Positions 46,588 to 57,818 of a stretch of DNA of 64,000 nt are shown here, piece by piece; the stretch's first letter is position 1; every line of letters begins with the position of its first letter. The stretch spans positions 1,550,001-1,614,000 of the forward strand of contig QYRS01000004.1 in the NCBI GenBank assembly GCA_006503535.1. Reading direction: 5' to 3'. Source of the DNA: Arthrinium phaeospermum. Lineage: Eukaryota; Ascomycota; Sordariomycetes; Amphisphaeriales; Apiosporaceae. Under the pieces are notes generated by a model. It made no database searches. It was not told where the DNA came from and was given only the letters and a program-made list of their open reading frames with translations. Position numbers and translations under genes: made by a program.

Positions 46588-47798
46588 CTAAACTGTGTTC
46601 TTGGCAATGATTCCCCTCGCGAAATCGCCAAAGCTTATGTGCTGGTCTAGATCGACCTCGTCTTCTAGATTCGGCTGGGTGAAGACAGCCAGAGTGTTTC
46701 GAGCAACGCCCTTGCTGTATGCTCCACGTACCGAGTGTTCCACGGCCTTGAACTTGCCGCGCGTGATCCTCTCGAGTGCCTCCCCGGTTTGAAAGGCGAT
46801 GCAATCTCTGGGGATCTTGACCTGCACCGGCTCGCCCTTTCGGTTCTTGATCCACAGCCCAGCCTGCGGATCTGGCGACTGTGCGAGTTCGTCCAAAGTT
46901 GGCAGTCTCTCTGGAACGTCTCCACTGAGGGCTGGCACTTTGGCATTGACTTTCAGCTCGTCAATGAACATGGCAGAGGTTAAGCCAGTCAAACAGCCAT
47001 GGTCCTTGTGGACCGAGCACCAGTTATCTTCCTCATCGCCGCGCTTCATGATCTCTTCCGTCATCGGGTAGTAGTGCAGAAGACGCGCCTTGGTCGTGGA
47101 AGAAGACTGCACGACCTTCTCCAGGTAGGACTTGGGGTACTCGGGGATCTCCTTCTCGGCGAACTTGTCGCAAGCCCTGGCGACCAGCACGGCTGTGTCG
47201 ATGATAAGTCGGCACATTTGCTCCATCGTCGGCCTGAAGCCCGGCAGCATCTCGCTCGGCGGCCAGGAGTTAGGCGCCAGATACTCGGGGAAGTCCTTCA
47301 GAGTGAAGCGCTCCGTGGGCGTGGCGGCCTCCCGGCTGGGGTCGACGTAGAAGGCGCAGTTTGCGTAGAAAGACCCCTTAAGGTCATCTGCTCCACCGTT
47401 CTTCAACTGCTCACGCCCGAGCGACCACCCGACGAGATACTTGGCAGCCTCATTGGTAAACTTCTCTATATCCAAAGTAAACCGGAATTCAATAAGCATT
47501 TACCCAGTCAAACTCAGAAGACGGTTATTCATACCAAAGTCGGACTCGCTTAGGTTGCCCATGTACGAAGCATAGGACAGGAGTTGGTGTCTCAGGCCAG
47601 CGAACTCTTGGGGCACATCTTTCACTACCAAGATTCCCAGTGACTCTGGGCCAAATGCCTCCTGCAGAGTCTCGAACGAGATATCTCCTGTTATCGTGTG
47701 AGTGCAGTCCACTAAAGGTGCGGCTCCCCAAGTGGATCGGGCCTTTTACCATTCTTAAGATCCTTCAAGGAAACAACGACTGGCTGTGCTGTTGCCAT
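46588..47798 (-). CDS. 2-oxoglutarate/Fe(II) oxygenase, isopenicillin N synthase-like
   Basis: Three exons, 47798-47750, 47711-47535 and 47465-46588, 367 codons; introns of 38 and 69 nt join in frame (SLKDLKN|VDCTHT and SESDF|EKFTNE). The iron site is H228-x-D230 (CSVHKDHGCLTGL) with the distal His at 319 (KAVEHSVRG). An Arg that may bind 2-oxoglutarate is at 331 (ARNTLAVFTQP). The sequence follows the plant/fungal pattern of iron-dependent oxygenases (GILVVKDVP, AKYLVGWS, SFYANCAFYVDP, LLHYYPMTEE). It should hydroxylate or otherwise oxidise a small molecule, but neighbours give no pathway. The 38 nt first intron is very short; the ATG at 47798 is chosen because the downstream frame has no ATG near its start. 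Confidence 0.88.
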
Positions 47799-48261
47799 AT
47801 TGTGGCTTTTTATCTAGACGTATTGACTGGACTGGGAAAACAGGAACGCAATTTGAATCCTAGAAGAACCAAAACCGAAACGCAGAACCTCGGAGGCAGA
47901 TAATTATGTACTGGAATACCCTTTCAGTGTCACGCGAACGTCCACAGGAAACCGTCGGCTTTCTATGTTGGCGCTCCAAGTAAGCATGTTATCCGAAAAG
48001 AGGAGCGGCATCTTTCGGGACCTGGGGAAAGCACCTTGGCACCAACCGATAACCTAACAGGGGGTCTGGTTGCTACCCTGGATCAAGTCTTGGGTGGTGC
48101 CTATCTGGCTGCATTAGGTAATCGGAGACCGCTAAACCAACGTCAAGGCCCCACCACGGCCAGCTGAAGTCGCTTAGCTTCCAGCAACCGTTTTGGCATA
48201 CTTGCATCTACATCTTCCGACACCCTTTAGTTGTAATCGCCGCAAGCCTACGAGCCTCATT
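47799..48261. promoter_or_regulatory. Divergent promoter region
   Basis: 463 bp between the start codons of the oxygenase and FRG1. No named element recognised. Confidence 0.35.
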
Positions 48262-49135
48262 ATGGTCAAGCCATTATCATTCAAGGGCGATAAGAAGCCC
48301 AAGAAGCGGAAGAGAACTGAAGCTGAATCATCGAATGCCGAAGCTGAATCAGCCAAGCGCGCCGTTGCGAAAACCGAGGAAGACGCAGGCGACGATGACA
48401 GTTGGGTCGCTGCCGACGCTGTAGGCGACCTCGTTGGGCCGGTGATGTTCGTGCTCCCGACAGATCCTCCGACTTGCTTGGCATGCGACGCAAACGGCAC
48501 TGTGTTCACGGATCCCGTCGTGAACATCATCGACGGAAACCCAGATACGTCAGAACCTCATGACGTGCGCCAGGTCTGGATCGCCAACAAGATTTCCGGC
48601 ACCGAACAGTTCCGATTTAAGGGTCGATATAAGAAGTGAGTAGCGCCCCCAAAGAAACTAGATTATATCTTCTTCAAGTCACTAACGAGCAAAACCAATC
48701 AGGTATCTTAGCTGCGACAAGTTCGGCATTCTCAGCGCGACTTCGGAGGCTGTCTCGCCGCTTGAGACCTGGAACGCAATCCCTACGACCGACACACCAG
48801 GCACCTTCCAGCTCCAAACACTCCGCGACACCTTTCTCACTGTCAAAGAATCTACCAAGGCCAACACTGCGCCAGAAGTCCGTGGCGATGCTACTGACAT
48901 CACTTTTGACACTACACTACGGGTCCGCATGCAGGCGCGCTTCAAGCCCAAATTGAAGGCTACCAAAGAAGAAAAGGCGCGGGAGAAGATTAGTCGCAAG
49001 GAGCTCGAAGAGGCTGTGGGCAGGCGACTTGAGGAAGAGGAGGTCAGAACCCTCAAGCGGGCGCGACGGGAAGGCGACTACCACGAACAACTGCTTATGC
49101 TCAAGGTCAAGAGCAAGCATGACAAGTTTGGCTGA
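48262..49135 (+). CDS. FRG1: FRG1-like RNA-associated protein
   Basis: Two exons, 48262-48635 and 48703-49135, 268 codons. It starts with a lysine-rich nuclear signal (MVKPLSFKGDKKPKKRKRTE), then a fascin-like beta-trefoil core. Within the core are VRQVWIANKISGTEQFRFKG and YLSCDKFGILSATSEAVSPL, with the intron between. The C-terminus is a basic coiled region (KISRKELEEAVGRRLEEEEV, KVKSKHDKFG) typical of FRG1. FRG1 proteins are nucleolar/spliceosome-associated and bind RNA and F-actin in animals; the fungal role is likely in rRNA or mRNA processing. The gene converges on the WD40 gene with only 36 nt between stop codons. Confidence 0.92.
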
Positions 49136-49171
49136 GGCGTCTGTATTGCTTGATTTACGGGTAGGTCAGAG

Positions 49172-50407
49172 CTACGCTGCGGCTTTCCATGACTTGATAT
49201 ATCCGTCCTCTCCAACACTGAAGACCATTTGTGCTTCGTCATAGAAGCAGAAGCTTCGTACAATTTCGGAGGAGTGGGCGCCAGGCAGTCCCACGCTGTT
49301 CTCCTTATCAAACGCCCACTCAGTACTCTTGGTCAGATGGACCATCTCAAACATTTGGTTCCTAGCACACTTGTCAGCGCTAGAATATTATGCCGTCAGC
49401 GTACTTGACTTACTCGTGAGTTCCGGCACCAATGACAGCTCCTGCACCATTAGCCTTGGCAGTAACATTGGCGATGTATTGACAGTTCAACGCTTGTCGC
49501 ATGTCGCCAAAGTCATTGGTTGCTGACCCCTTTTCCTGGTCTTCGGCGATATTGTACAGCGCAAACCTCTCGTCGTGCGAGACCGCGTATACCTCGGTCT
49601 CGTTCAGGAAGCCTGCATGGTGTATTGATGCATCATGGTTCAGTGTCTGTATTACAACCTCGTCTTCATCAGTGATCTGGGTGTCATAGATGTTGACCAG
49701 ACCGTCTGTTGAACCAGATAGAAGAATGTTATGGTTTGTAGGGTGAAAGTTCAGCTTTTTTTACCCTGTCAGTCAGAATATCCATTTTAATGATAGAATT
49801 CTCTAGCCAAGCTCACCTCGGTAATATCGTCACTGTGAACCTCCTTATACTGATGCCGCGGTGTAGGCGTGGAGCGTACGTCCCTGATATCTTGTAAGTA
49901 AAATGACCTTCACGTACGGGAAGGCAAGTGCGCGCACCAGATGAGTATAGATGCTTGGCTGTTCTTTAGCTCAGTGCCCGCCACAACAGAGAAGCCTGTA
50001 CTTGAGCAGGCCAGCGAGAGTACAGGCGCTTGGCTGTCTGTATATGACCGTGTTAGTTAGTAACTACCCGCCTTCGTATAGATCATTTCTTTTGTTGTAC
50101 CTGTCAAACGAGCGACTTCAGCCTCTCGTGGATCTTTTCTCAGGTCCCATAACGAGACACTGCCGTCCTCTCCAGCCGTACAGACAACAGCCCCAACCAG
50201 GTCGAAAGCCTTTGCGCAAGTAAGGTTGCCATGCTTGGTCTGCAGCGTGGTCACCGGGCCAGGTCTAAGACTGAGAGGGTTGAAGGCGCAAAGCTTCTGG
50301 TCCGACGAAATGGTGGCGGGCCCTTGGGCCAAGGGTAACAGGTCTAGGACATAGACCTCTTCTAAGCCCGGATACCGGAACCCATCTACACACGACAGGT
50401 TGAACAT
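49172..50407 (-). CDS. WD40 repeat protein, WDR89-like
   Basis: Five exons, 50407-50101, 50037-49938, 49883-49817, 49754-49414 and 49361-49172, 334 codons. WD-type blades are visible: VVCTAGEDGSVSLWDLRK, then SIHHAGFLNETEVYAVSHDE, ILLSGSTDGLVNIYD and the final MVFSVGEDGYIKSWK. Exon 2 plus 3 rebuild SILIWDVRSTPTPRHQYKEV and SDDITELNFHPTNHNILLSG. The order and the ITELNFHP motif fit WDR89, a little-studied seven-bladed propeller. The intron before exon 4 ends AAAAAAAG, without the usual pyrimidine tract, but only that acceptor keeps the frame. Role unknown; probably a scaffold. Confidence 0.88.
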
Positions 50408-51050
50408 GGCTTCTCAGATGCTTCTGCGAGGTCCCGTAGCTTCAATGTAGGAATGGTCCGATACGTGAATAAGCAGGTGAATGGTATGGAATGTAAGACT
50501 GTAGTAAGAAAACCAGAATTTTGGCTGTTGTGTTTCATAAACCTGAAAACTTCAATTGGTACGCATAGGGCGATAGCCAGTCAGTCGCCTTTCACCTCTA
50601 TAAAATTCATTCAATTCAAGTTACATATTTTGAGCCTCCAGTACCAAAAATAGAGGGTCGGCCTGCCCCGCTGCCCGCCTAGATGGTGCTTGGCAGCTTG
50701 GCTTACTGCCCCATATTATTGAGTACGGTATGCTTTAGGTACCAACAGCCAATCGTCGGGCGGGTTTGAGCTGGTCGATTAGTGAGCTTGGCCGTTCAAT
50801 TCGGCTGACGTCGCGCCCGTCATTGCATTGAGGACAGCTTGCCCAGCACAGCTGCTGCTTGTCAATAGCAGTCAAATAAGCAGGCGCCTCAACTTCCGGA
50901 TAATCGCAAAGTGACCACGTTGGACGTTTTATTCCGGGCAACGCAACCAACACCATTCCCCCCTCTCGCTTTTATTTTCCAGGGCATTTTACCAGGTACC
51001 ATGACACAATTACAGCTCTCTACCTTTCGCATATAGCATAGTTAGCCATC
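50408..51050. promoter_or_regulatory. Divergent promoter region WDR89-like/HRD3
   Basis: 643 bp between start codons. ER-stress elements might be expected for HRD3, but I see none that I can name with confidence. Confidence 0.35.
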
Positions 51051-53754
51051 ATGAGGCGTTGGCTTCTCGCGGTCTTCCGTAAGTACCATGCCCTACCTTG
51101 TTCATATACCACTACCTTCTCTCCACGGGGCAAATACAACTGACCTCTCGCCTTTCTACCCACAGTGCTTTTGCAGGTTTTCGCCATCGCGTATGCTACC
51201 GAGCAGAAAGTTCTCGGTAAAGATGGCTCCACCGACAAGCTCCCCACTGACGAAGTCGAGTCGCAAACGAATGTTGGCTACGAAGCCCAGGGAGGCTGGA
51301 CTCCGTATCAGAATGGTAGGACCTGACGAAGAGGGAGCATGGCATAGACGACAGAACTAACGGGCCATCAGGATGGGAGCTAGTCGATGCCGCCATGGTC
51401 GAGTTCCGAAAGGTCAAGACCCCCTTCTACCGGAAGACGAAACGACAAACGGGCATGTTCGGATCCATCTTCAACCTTGCGCTCAAGGCATTACCGAGCC
51501 TGCGCACCAGCGCACCACCCCAGGAACCGGCGGCGGCGGCGACCACCATCAGCGGACCTTTACTCGAAGGCGTCAAGCTGCTCCAGCGATCCGCCGATCA
51601 GAACAACACCGACGCCATTTACCTCCTTGGCCAGCTGAACTTCTTTGGCAATTTCTCCCACCCCAGGAATTTCAAGGCCGCTTTTGACCACAACAAGAGA
51701 CTGGCCGAAGTCAACGGAAACAGTTCCGCCCAGCATATGGTTGGGTTGATGTACGCAACGGGACTTGGCGACGCCGTGGAAAGGGACCAGGCCAAGGCAC
51801 TGCTGTACCACACCTTTGCTGCGAACCAAGGTCATACGAGAGCGGAGATGACTATAGCAGCCCGTCACCACAGCGGCATTGGTGTAACGAAAAACTGCGA
51901 CATGGCCTGCAAGTATTATAAGAGGGTCGCCGACAAGGCCATGGCTTGGATTCGGTCCGGGCCGCCCGGCGGCATGTCGATTGTCCAAGAAGGATACAGG
52001 ATCGCTGACGAGGATGGTGGCGCCTACGGAGAAGGGGCTAGCTTTGTCAGCTCGGGGATCAATGCCCTGAAGCACAGCGTGAGCTCCGACGCCTACGCCT
52101 CCATTGACGACGTCATCGAGTACCTCGATTTGATGTCGCAGAAGGGCGACTTCAAGGCCTCTTTCAACCTGGGCCGAATTTACTACGATGGCCAGCGCGG
52201 GCTTCCAAGGGATGTCGATGTGGCCAAGCGTTATTTTCTTGCCGTTGCCACAAAGTTCTGGCGCGCCAAGGACGGCCGAACTACCGAGAACGCCAAGCCG
52301 GGACTGGACAAGTACGCCGGAAAAGCTGCTGGCTATATCGGCCGTATGTGGCTGAGAGGCGAGAGTGGCCAGTACAAGCAGAATTTCGAGCATGCGAGAA
52401 AGTGGTTTGAGCGCGGCATCAAGTATGGCGATGCTCAGTCGCAGTGGGGATTAGGCCTCATGTTGTTGAAAGGCTACGGTGTCGAAAAGAACCTGAAAAG
52501 GGCCACAGATCTACTTAAGGCCGCAGCAACGGATTTCGGTCCCGCTCAAGTTGTGCTGGGTGCTCTTCATCTTGACCAAGGTACCCCTGATGATTTACGT
52601 ATTGCCGGCTCCTACTTCGAGACTGCTGCGCGCTACGGTAACATCGAAGCGCAGTACTATCTCGCTGAGATGATTCACCATGGAGTCGGCCGGGATAAGA
52701 CTTGCAACCTGGCAATGCAGTACTACAAGGTCGTTGCTGAGAAAGCAGAACCGTTTGTGTCATCCTGGACCGAAGCCAACCAGGCCTACGAGGACGGGGA
52801 CTACGAACTGGCTTTGCTGGACTACGTTCTAGCTGCCGAGCAAGGATACGAAAAGGCACAGAACAACGTGGCCTACATGCTAGACACTATGAAGTCAAGT
52901 TTCACGGTCCCGTCGTGGCTAAAGCGGCCAACGCCGCGATCCAACCTCTTGCAGAATTCGGCACTTGCCTTGATCTACTGGACCCGATCAGCCGTACAGG
53001 CTAACATCGATTCCTTAGTGAAGATGGGCGATTACTATCTTAATGGTGTGGGCACCGAAGCAGCTGCCGACAAAGCTGCCCAGTGCTATTCTGGGGCTTC
53101 AGAATATCTCCAAAGTGCGCAGGCTCTCTACAATCTGGGTTGGATGCACGAGAACGGCGTTGGGCTGGTTCAAGATTTTCACTTGGCCAAGCGGTATTAC
53201 GATCAGGCCTTGGAGACGAATGACGAGGCATATCTGCCTGTTACGCTGAGCCTCCTGAAGCTCCGCATGCGCAGCGCGTGGAATACATTCACGCACGGCA
53301 AGATCAACTCTATCCGGGATGAGCCAGGTAAGCAGTTTCTTCCCGTCTGAAACTCAACGTAGTTCTAACATGGTTTCCTCTAGCGCCGAAGAAGACTTGG
53401 TCTCCGAGTGAATGGATCGACAACTTCCTAAGGGACGAGCATCTTTACTATGAAGATGGGTACGATGACATGTATGATGAGAACATCGTAGGGAGCGATG
53501 GGGAACCGTTTGGGGAGGAATTCGACGAGTTGGAGGGGATCATCGATAGCCTCATCATCTTGGCCTTGTGTGGCTTGGTCGTCACTCTGCTATTCTACCG
53601 GCAATGGCTGCAGCGTCGACGGGCCCAAAGAGAAGCCGAACAGAACGCAGCAAGAGCTGCCGGGATGGCGCCTCCACCGCATCCGGGGCCAGTGCCTAGA
53701 GGGCCTGGAGATCCCCAGTTTCAGCCATGGGGTATTGGAGGGGTGGGACACTGA
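51051..53754 (+). CDS. HRD3: ERAD ligase adaptor Hrd3 / SEL1L
   Basis: Four exons, 51051-51078, 51166-51315, 51372-53327 and 53384-53754, 834 codons. A signal peptide (MRRWLLAVFLLLLQVFAIAYA) leads into a lumenal domain built from many Sel1 repeats, for example AIYLLGQLNFFGNFSHPRNF, AQHMVGLMYATGLGDAVERD, ASFNLGRIYYDGQRGLPRDV and ALYNLGWMHENGVGLVQDFH. One membrane segment lies at about 764-783 (IIDSLIILALCGLVVTLLFY), followed by a basic, Pro/Gly-rich cytosolic tail. Hrd3 binds the Hrd1 ubiquitin ligase and Yos9 in the ER membrane and delivers misfolded glycoproteins for retrotranslocation. N-glycosylation sequons (QNNTDA, GNFSHP, GNSSAQ) agree with a lumenal location. The 9-codon first exon is supported by the signal peptide it completes. 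Confidence 0.95.
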
Positions 53755-55524
53755 AGAAAAAGCCAACTTATAGCATACACTACCACGAATTGAGATAAGT
53801 CGTACAACAACCAACCTACTCCAAAGTCTATCGCCCTTCGGTCAACTACCGACTGACATACACATGAATGACCCAAGAAGAATCCCCCAGATTTGTACTG
53901 GAAGCCAAGACTTACCTGGATTTCGCCCCAGCTGTGTCTTGGCGGATAGGCTGGAGGCTGATGCCTCGTCCGCCTTAGACTTTGGGACGTCAAAGCAGTT
54001 GCTTGCTATAAGGTCATGACACTTTATTACGACAGTCCTATAATCGAGCATCAGCCCTTGTCATCACTAACTGACCTAGACCAACCTTGTGCCAAATGCT
54101 GTGTGAAGATAGGTCATCCTCACTCCGGAACACCCGCAACTATTTCAGGAGAGGCTGTGTAGTAGTAATTGGGATCACAACCGCTGGAGCCTGGAGGTGT
54201 ACTGGTAAGAGGACTCATAGGTTATTGATCCGAGACACTCGTCATCATGCCTACGAAAAGGCGCGTCGATCCTGGACGGCTTAGACATTCCAACCATGGC
54301 CATCGGCCTTAGAACGGCCTTACGCGCAAAACCCGACGGGGAGGATGCCCATGAGGAGACGAGCCTCGCTTCACCAGCCGGTAGTGCTGGCTCCGAAGCA
54401 TGTATAAGCTTCATCGAGTTGGGCCAGATCGTTTGTGTGGATTTGTCAGCCCTGTCTAAGAAGTGACTGATGCGGACGATCGCAACCCAAAACCAAATCT
54501 CTGGGTCGTCCAGAAAAAGGGGGGAACGCCCTGCGACGTTCTCGGTAACTTCAACTGGATTGAACCCTTTATTCTTAGCAGAGCATGGAGCAGCAGAACT
54601 CTAAGTACTACCCTGATTGCAGCCAACAGCCAAGACGGCAAGGAGGGTAGGGGCGGAATTGTCGCGGGGGAGGTGGGTAGTCCGGCCGAGTTTCGTCATG
54701 ATCCCTTACCCACCATGTCATTGCAACAGGATGACCCAAGTGCCACAGCCACGGGTCCCACCACGGGTCCCAGACACCGCGATATGTCTAAGCAAACCTT
54801 GTTCGGGCGGAGGTCGACAATAATAAAATCGCCGGGTCAGGGGACCCCACCTTGACCTCGGCCACACTAAACACTAACGTCGTCCTCCGCAGTGCCGCCG
54901 CATCGTCAAACTCTATCGAATGCCGTCTCGCGTGTTGTTGGCGCCGGATTTTGCGGAAAAGGGGAGGGGAGGAGTCACAGCCTTAACCGTTGGTACGCGC
55001 CTTACGACGTAGCCTTCCAAGACGATTGCCATCTATTCTCGACAAGTGCTCACGGCCTCCATTCTAGACTCTGGTCAGCACCTCGTCTGCCACGAGAGTT
55101 GGAGCTACGCCCTCCGGTCACCCGGCTCTGGTTCCCCAGGCGAGGATAACCTGCGGTCTAGATGCTTCGCAGCCGCGTCGAGATGCCTTGGTTGGGCTCA
55201 TGTATGACCGGCTTTTGACGTGAATGGATGGATGGATGGAAGAGACGAGGGACTACCATGGTACACACCATCAAATCCGGAACGTTGACTGGAAGAGGAA
55301 CAGCCATGAGACGCCGGGTCTCTCTGCCTACGCCAACGAATATTTAAGACGGGGAGAATGCAGGTCTAGATGTGTTTCTTCTTTTTCTTCCTTTTCTCCT
55401 TATGGTATCAGTTAGACCAGAACAGAATCTCTGTATGGTCTTTGCGAAAAACCATTAGTACTCCTCTTACATCCTGCATCCAACATAACTTCAAACATCA
55501 TACGACTTTATTCCTACCTTCACT
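53755..55524. other. 1.8 kb intergenic region, promoter of Kex2-repeat gene
   Basis: No gene is supported. The distal part (53.8-54.9 kb) has short overlapping frames only. Nearer the next gene there is a GGAT microsatellite at 55223-55239, a TATTTAAG motif at 55341-55348 and a CT-rich tract at about 55370-55405. These are consistent with a promoter and leader for the secreted-precursor gene starting at 55525. The long upstream region suits a strongly regulated gene. Confidence 0.4.
55223..55239. repeat. (GGAT)4 tetranucleotide repeat
   Basis: Four tandem GGAT units in the upstream region of the Kex2-repeat gene. Confidence 0.85.
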
Positions 55525-57095
55525 ATGGTCAAGAAACAGACTCTGGCTGCGGCCCTCCTCCTGGGCACCAACGCAATCGCCAACCCCCTTCCCGGCAATG
55601 GAGTCGAGCCCGCCGCCGACAAGCGGGCCGCCGCTCCCGAGGTAAGTCATCTTTAGGGATGACTACACATACTCGCCTATCTGCCCATCCACTCCCTCAC
55701 TCCCTCACTCACTTTTACTTATCTTGTCATGACTTGGGCATGAAAATCTAACATATGCTATCCCCAGACCCCTGAGCCCCTGAACTTGGCTGTCAAGAGG
55801 GACGATGACGCAGACAAGGCCGACCAAAACGACGACAAAGACGATTATTGGCACAGAAATCACCAGTGAGTACCACCACATCTCCATCCCCCTCCGCATC
55901 GACCTATCATGGCACTGTTGGCTGACCCGTGTGTACTTGCAGTTACTGGGACCACCACAACGGTTGGGGCCACAAAGGCGGCTGGGGCAACGGCTGGGGA
56001 AACGGCTATGGCGGTGGTTGGAACAAAGGTAAGCAGAACCTATGACACACATCTCCTGATTTCTTGATGATTTTACATTCATGGGGGCGCCCATCAGATA
56101 AAAGAGCCGAGGATGATGGCGATGGTTATGGTGGTGGCGGCGGTCGTGGAGGTTGGGACAAGCGACAAGTTGCTGGCCCAAACGTGCCCCCACGACCAAA
56201 ACCTACTCCTGCCGGCACATCGTGCGCTGCTCCACCCCCGGTAGACAAGCGACAAGCTGTCGCTGGCTCTGGCGGTGGCCACAGCAGCGGTGGTCGCGGT
56301 AACGCACCCTGACGCGTTCTCGTTTGTATCGAGACCGAAAGTGCTCATTGCTGACTGATACCTGCACCGGATTAGATAAGCGCGATGAAGAATACGGCGG
56401 TGACGGAGGCGGCGGCGGCCAAGGCGGCGGCGGCCAAGGCGGTGGCGGCCAAGGCGGTGGCGGCCAAGGCGGAGGCCGTGGTGGCGGCGGCAACGGAGGC
56501 GGCGGCAACGGAGGCGGAGGCCGTGGAGGAATGGGAAAGCGTGACGACGAGGGATACGGGGTGGAGGCCACGGTGGTGGCGGATATGGTGGTGGCGGAGG
56601 ATGGGGCAGGCGGGACGAAGAATACGGGGGTGGAGGCCACGGTGGCGGCGGATATGGTGGTGGTGGTGGTGGCCACGGCTATGGTGTGTCACAACCCCCC
56701 ACGATGATACTCTCAGGTCACTAATACCGAGGTAAACAGACCGCAATGAGGACTACGGCGGCGGCCACGGCGGAGGTGGCTATGGCGGTGGCGGCGGAGG
56801 ATGGGGCAGGCGCGATGAGGACTACGGTGGAGGCCACGGTGGAGGTGGCTACGGTGGAAACGGTGGAGGATGGGGCAGGCGAGATGAGGACTACGGCGGT
56901 GGTCACGGCGGCGGCGGCGGCGGCTATGGCGGCGGTGGTGGTGGTTGGGGGAAGCGTGACGAGGATCACGGTGGTTACGGAGGCCACCACGGATATGGCG
57001 GCGGCGGCTACGGTGGCCACCACGGATATGGCGGTGGCGGCTACGGCGGCCACCACGGATATGGTGGCGGCGGCTACGGCGGCGGCTGGAACTGA
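55525..57095 (+). CDS. Secreted Gly-rich precursor with multiple Kex2 sites
   Basis: Six exons: 55525-55641, 55768-55865, 55943-56028, 56098-56298, 56376-56683 and 56740-57095. With one missing G supplied in the run at 56558-56561 the model has 388 codons; unrepaired it stops at 56707. A signal peptide (MVKKQTLAAALLLGTNAIA) is followed by dibasic sites ending at residues 34, 50, 103, 123, 152, 170, 223, 247, 295, 318 and 343 (KR or RR). Between them lie glycine cassettes punctuated by Tyr, His, Gln, Asn or Trp. From residue 224 the unit is DEDYGGGHGGGGYGG...GGW, repeated about five times, and the tail has three GGHHGYGGGGY copies. This is the architecture of Kex2-processed repeat precursors (KEPs), which release many similar peptides in the Golgi. 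No domain is recognisable; a structural wall glycine-rich protein is the main alternative. Confidence 0.8.
56551..57092 (+). repeat. Degenerate tandem repeats in the precursor gene
   Basis: Tandem coding repeats of about 69 nt on average, each encoding an Asp/Glu-Tyr head, Gly3-4-His-Gly4, a Gly run and a Trp-Gly-Arg/Lys-Arg end. They are interrupted by the last intron (56684-56739). The distal part, from about 56968, switches to a 33 nt unit encoding GGHHGYGGGGY in three near-identical copies. The repeats are GGC/GGT-rich and unstable by nature, which could explain both copy variation and the single-G slip. Confidence 0.8.
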
Positions 57096-57818
57096 TGATC
57101 CCACCTCGTTGCCGAGCGGTGCGCGAGCACCGGGGAACACTCCTCCTCGGCCCCCACAGGCAACCCGTTGCCGTGCACACGTTCTACACACTTCCGCTCA
57201 TTACCCGTCCTGTGTTCTTCGACGTTCGAATGTCAAGAAAAGGGGAGAGAAAAGAATCCATGATCAGTTTGTATCTTATTGGGAGAGGGGGCTTTGCAGG
57301 GAAAACGATATGGCTGCAGGAATAATGTTTTATGAGTGTTAATATTTAATCTACTTTGGTTTTCCTTTTCACTGAAATTGGCGCTGCTGCTCTAGTGATG
57401 AATCGGAACATGCATTCTTCTTCCTGTCGTGAACGACACTGCCCATACAACGCTCATCTCCTTCGTCCAGAAGGACAGGGAATACTGTAAGAACACATGG
57501 GGGAGCACAGTAGAACAAGCCTATGACGAGAAGAAACGGGCCTCATCGCCATAGCCCCATACTACCTCGTGACAAATACACTAATATTGGCCGTTCCGAG
57601 GGTCCCGAAAGTGTCATGAGCAACGAAGCCGTTTGCTAAATCAGGCATGCAGATGCGACTAAGACTGCCACCTGGTTTGGAAACACACCGTCCCTTGCTG
57701 TGAAGGGTTCAGCACGCATCGATTTTGATGAACCGTTCTAATATTCCAAGTTTCGCTACATAAATACCAATAAATTAAGAATAGATGACAAGACAGACCA
57801 GTGATATCCTCGTCCTCA
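57096..57818. other. Convergent intergenic region
   Basis: 723 bp between the stop codons of the precursor gene and the MFS transporter, holding both 3' ends. AT-rich near 57.33-57.36 kb (possible polyadenylation area). No gene seen. Confidence 0.4.

Noticed and set aside
55525..57095. Dikaritin/ustiloxin-type RiPP cluster
   Set aside because: The precursor has Kex2 repeats, but no UstYa-like, tyrosinase or methyltransferase gene is adjacent; neighbours are HRD3 and a transporter.
56746..57342. Ala/Thr/Glu-rich open frame in the repeat gene
   Set aside because: Out-of-frame reading of the Gly cassettes; the spliced frame starting at the DRNEDY codons is supported by splice phase and repeat structure.
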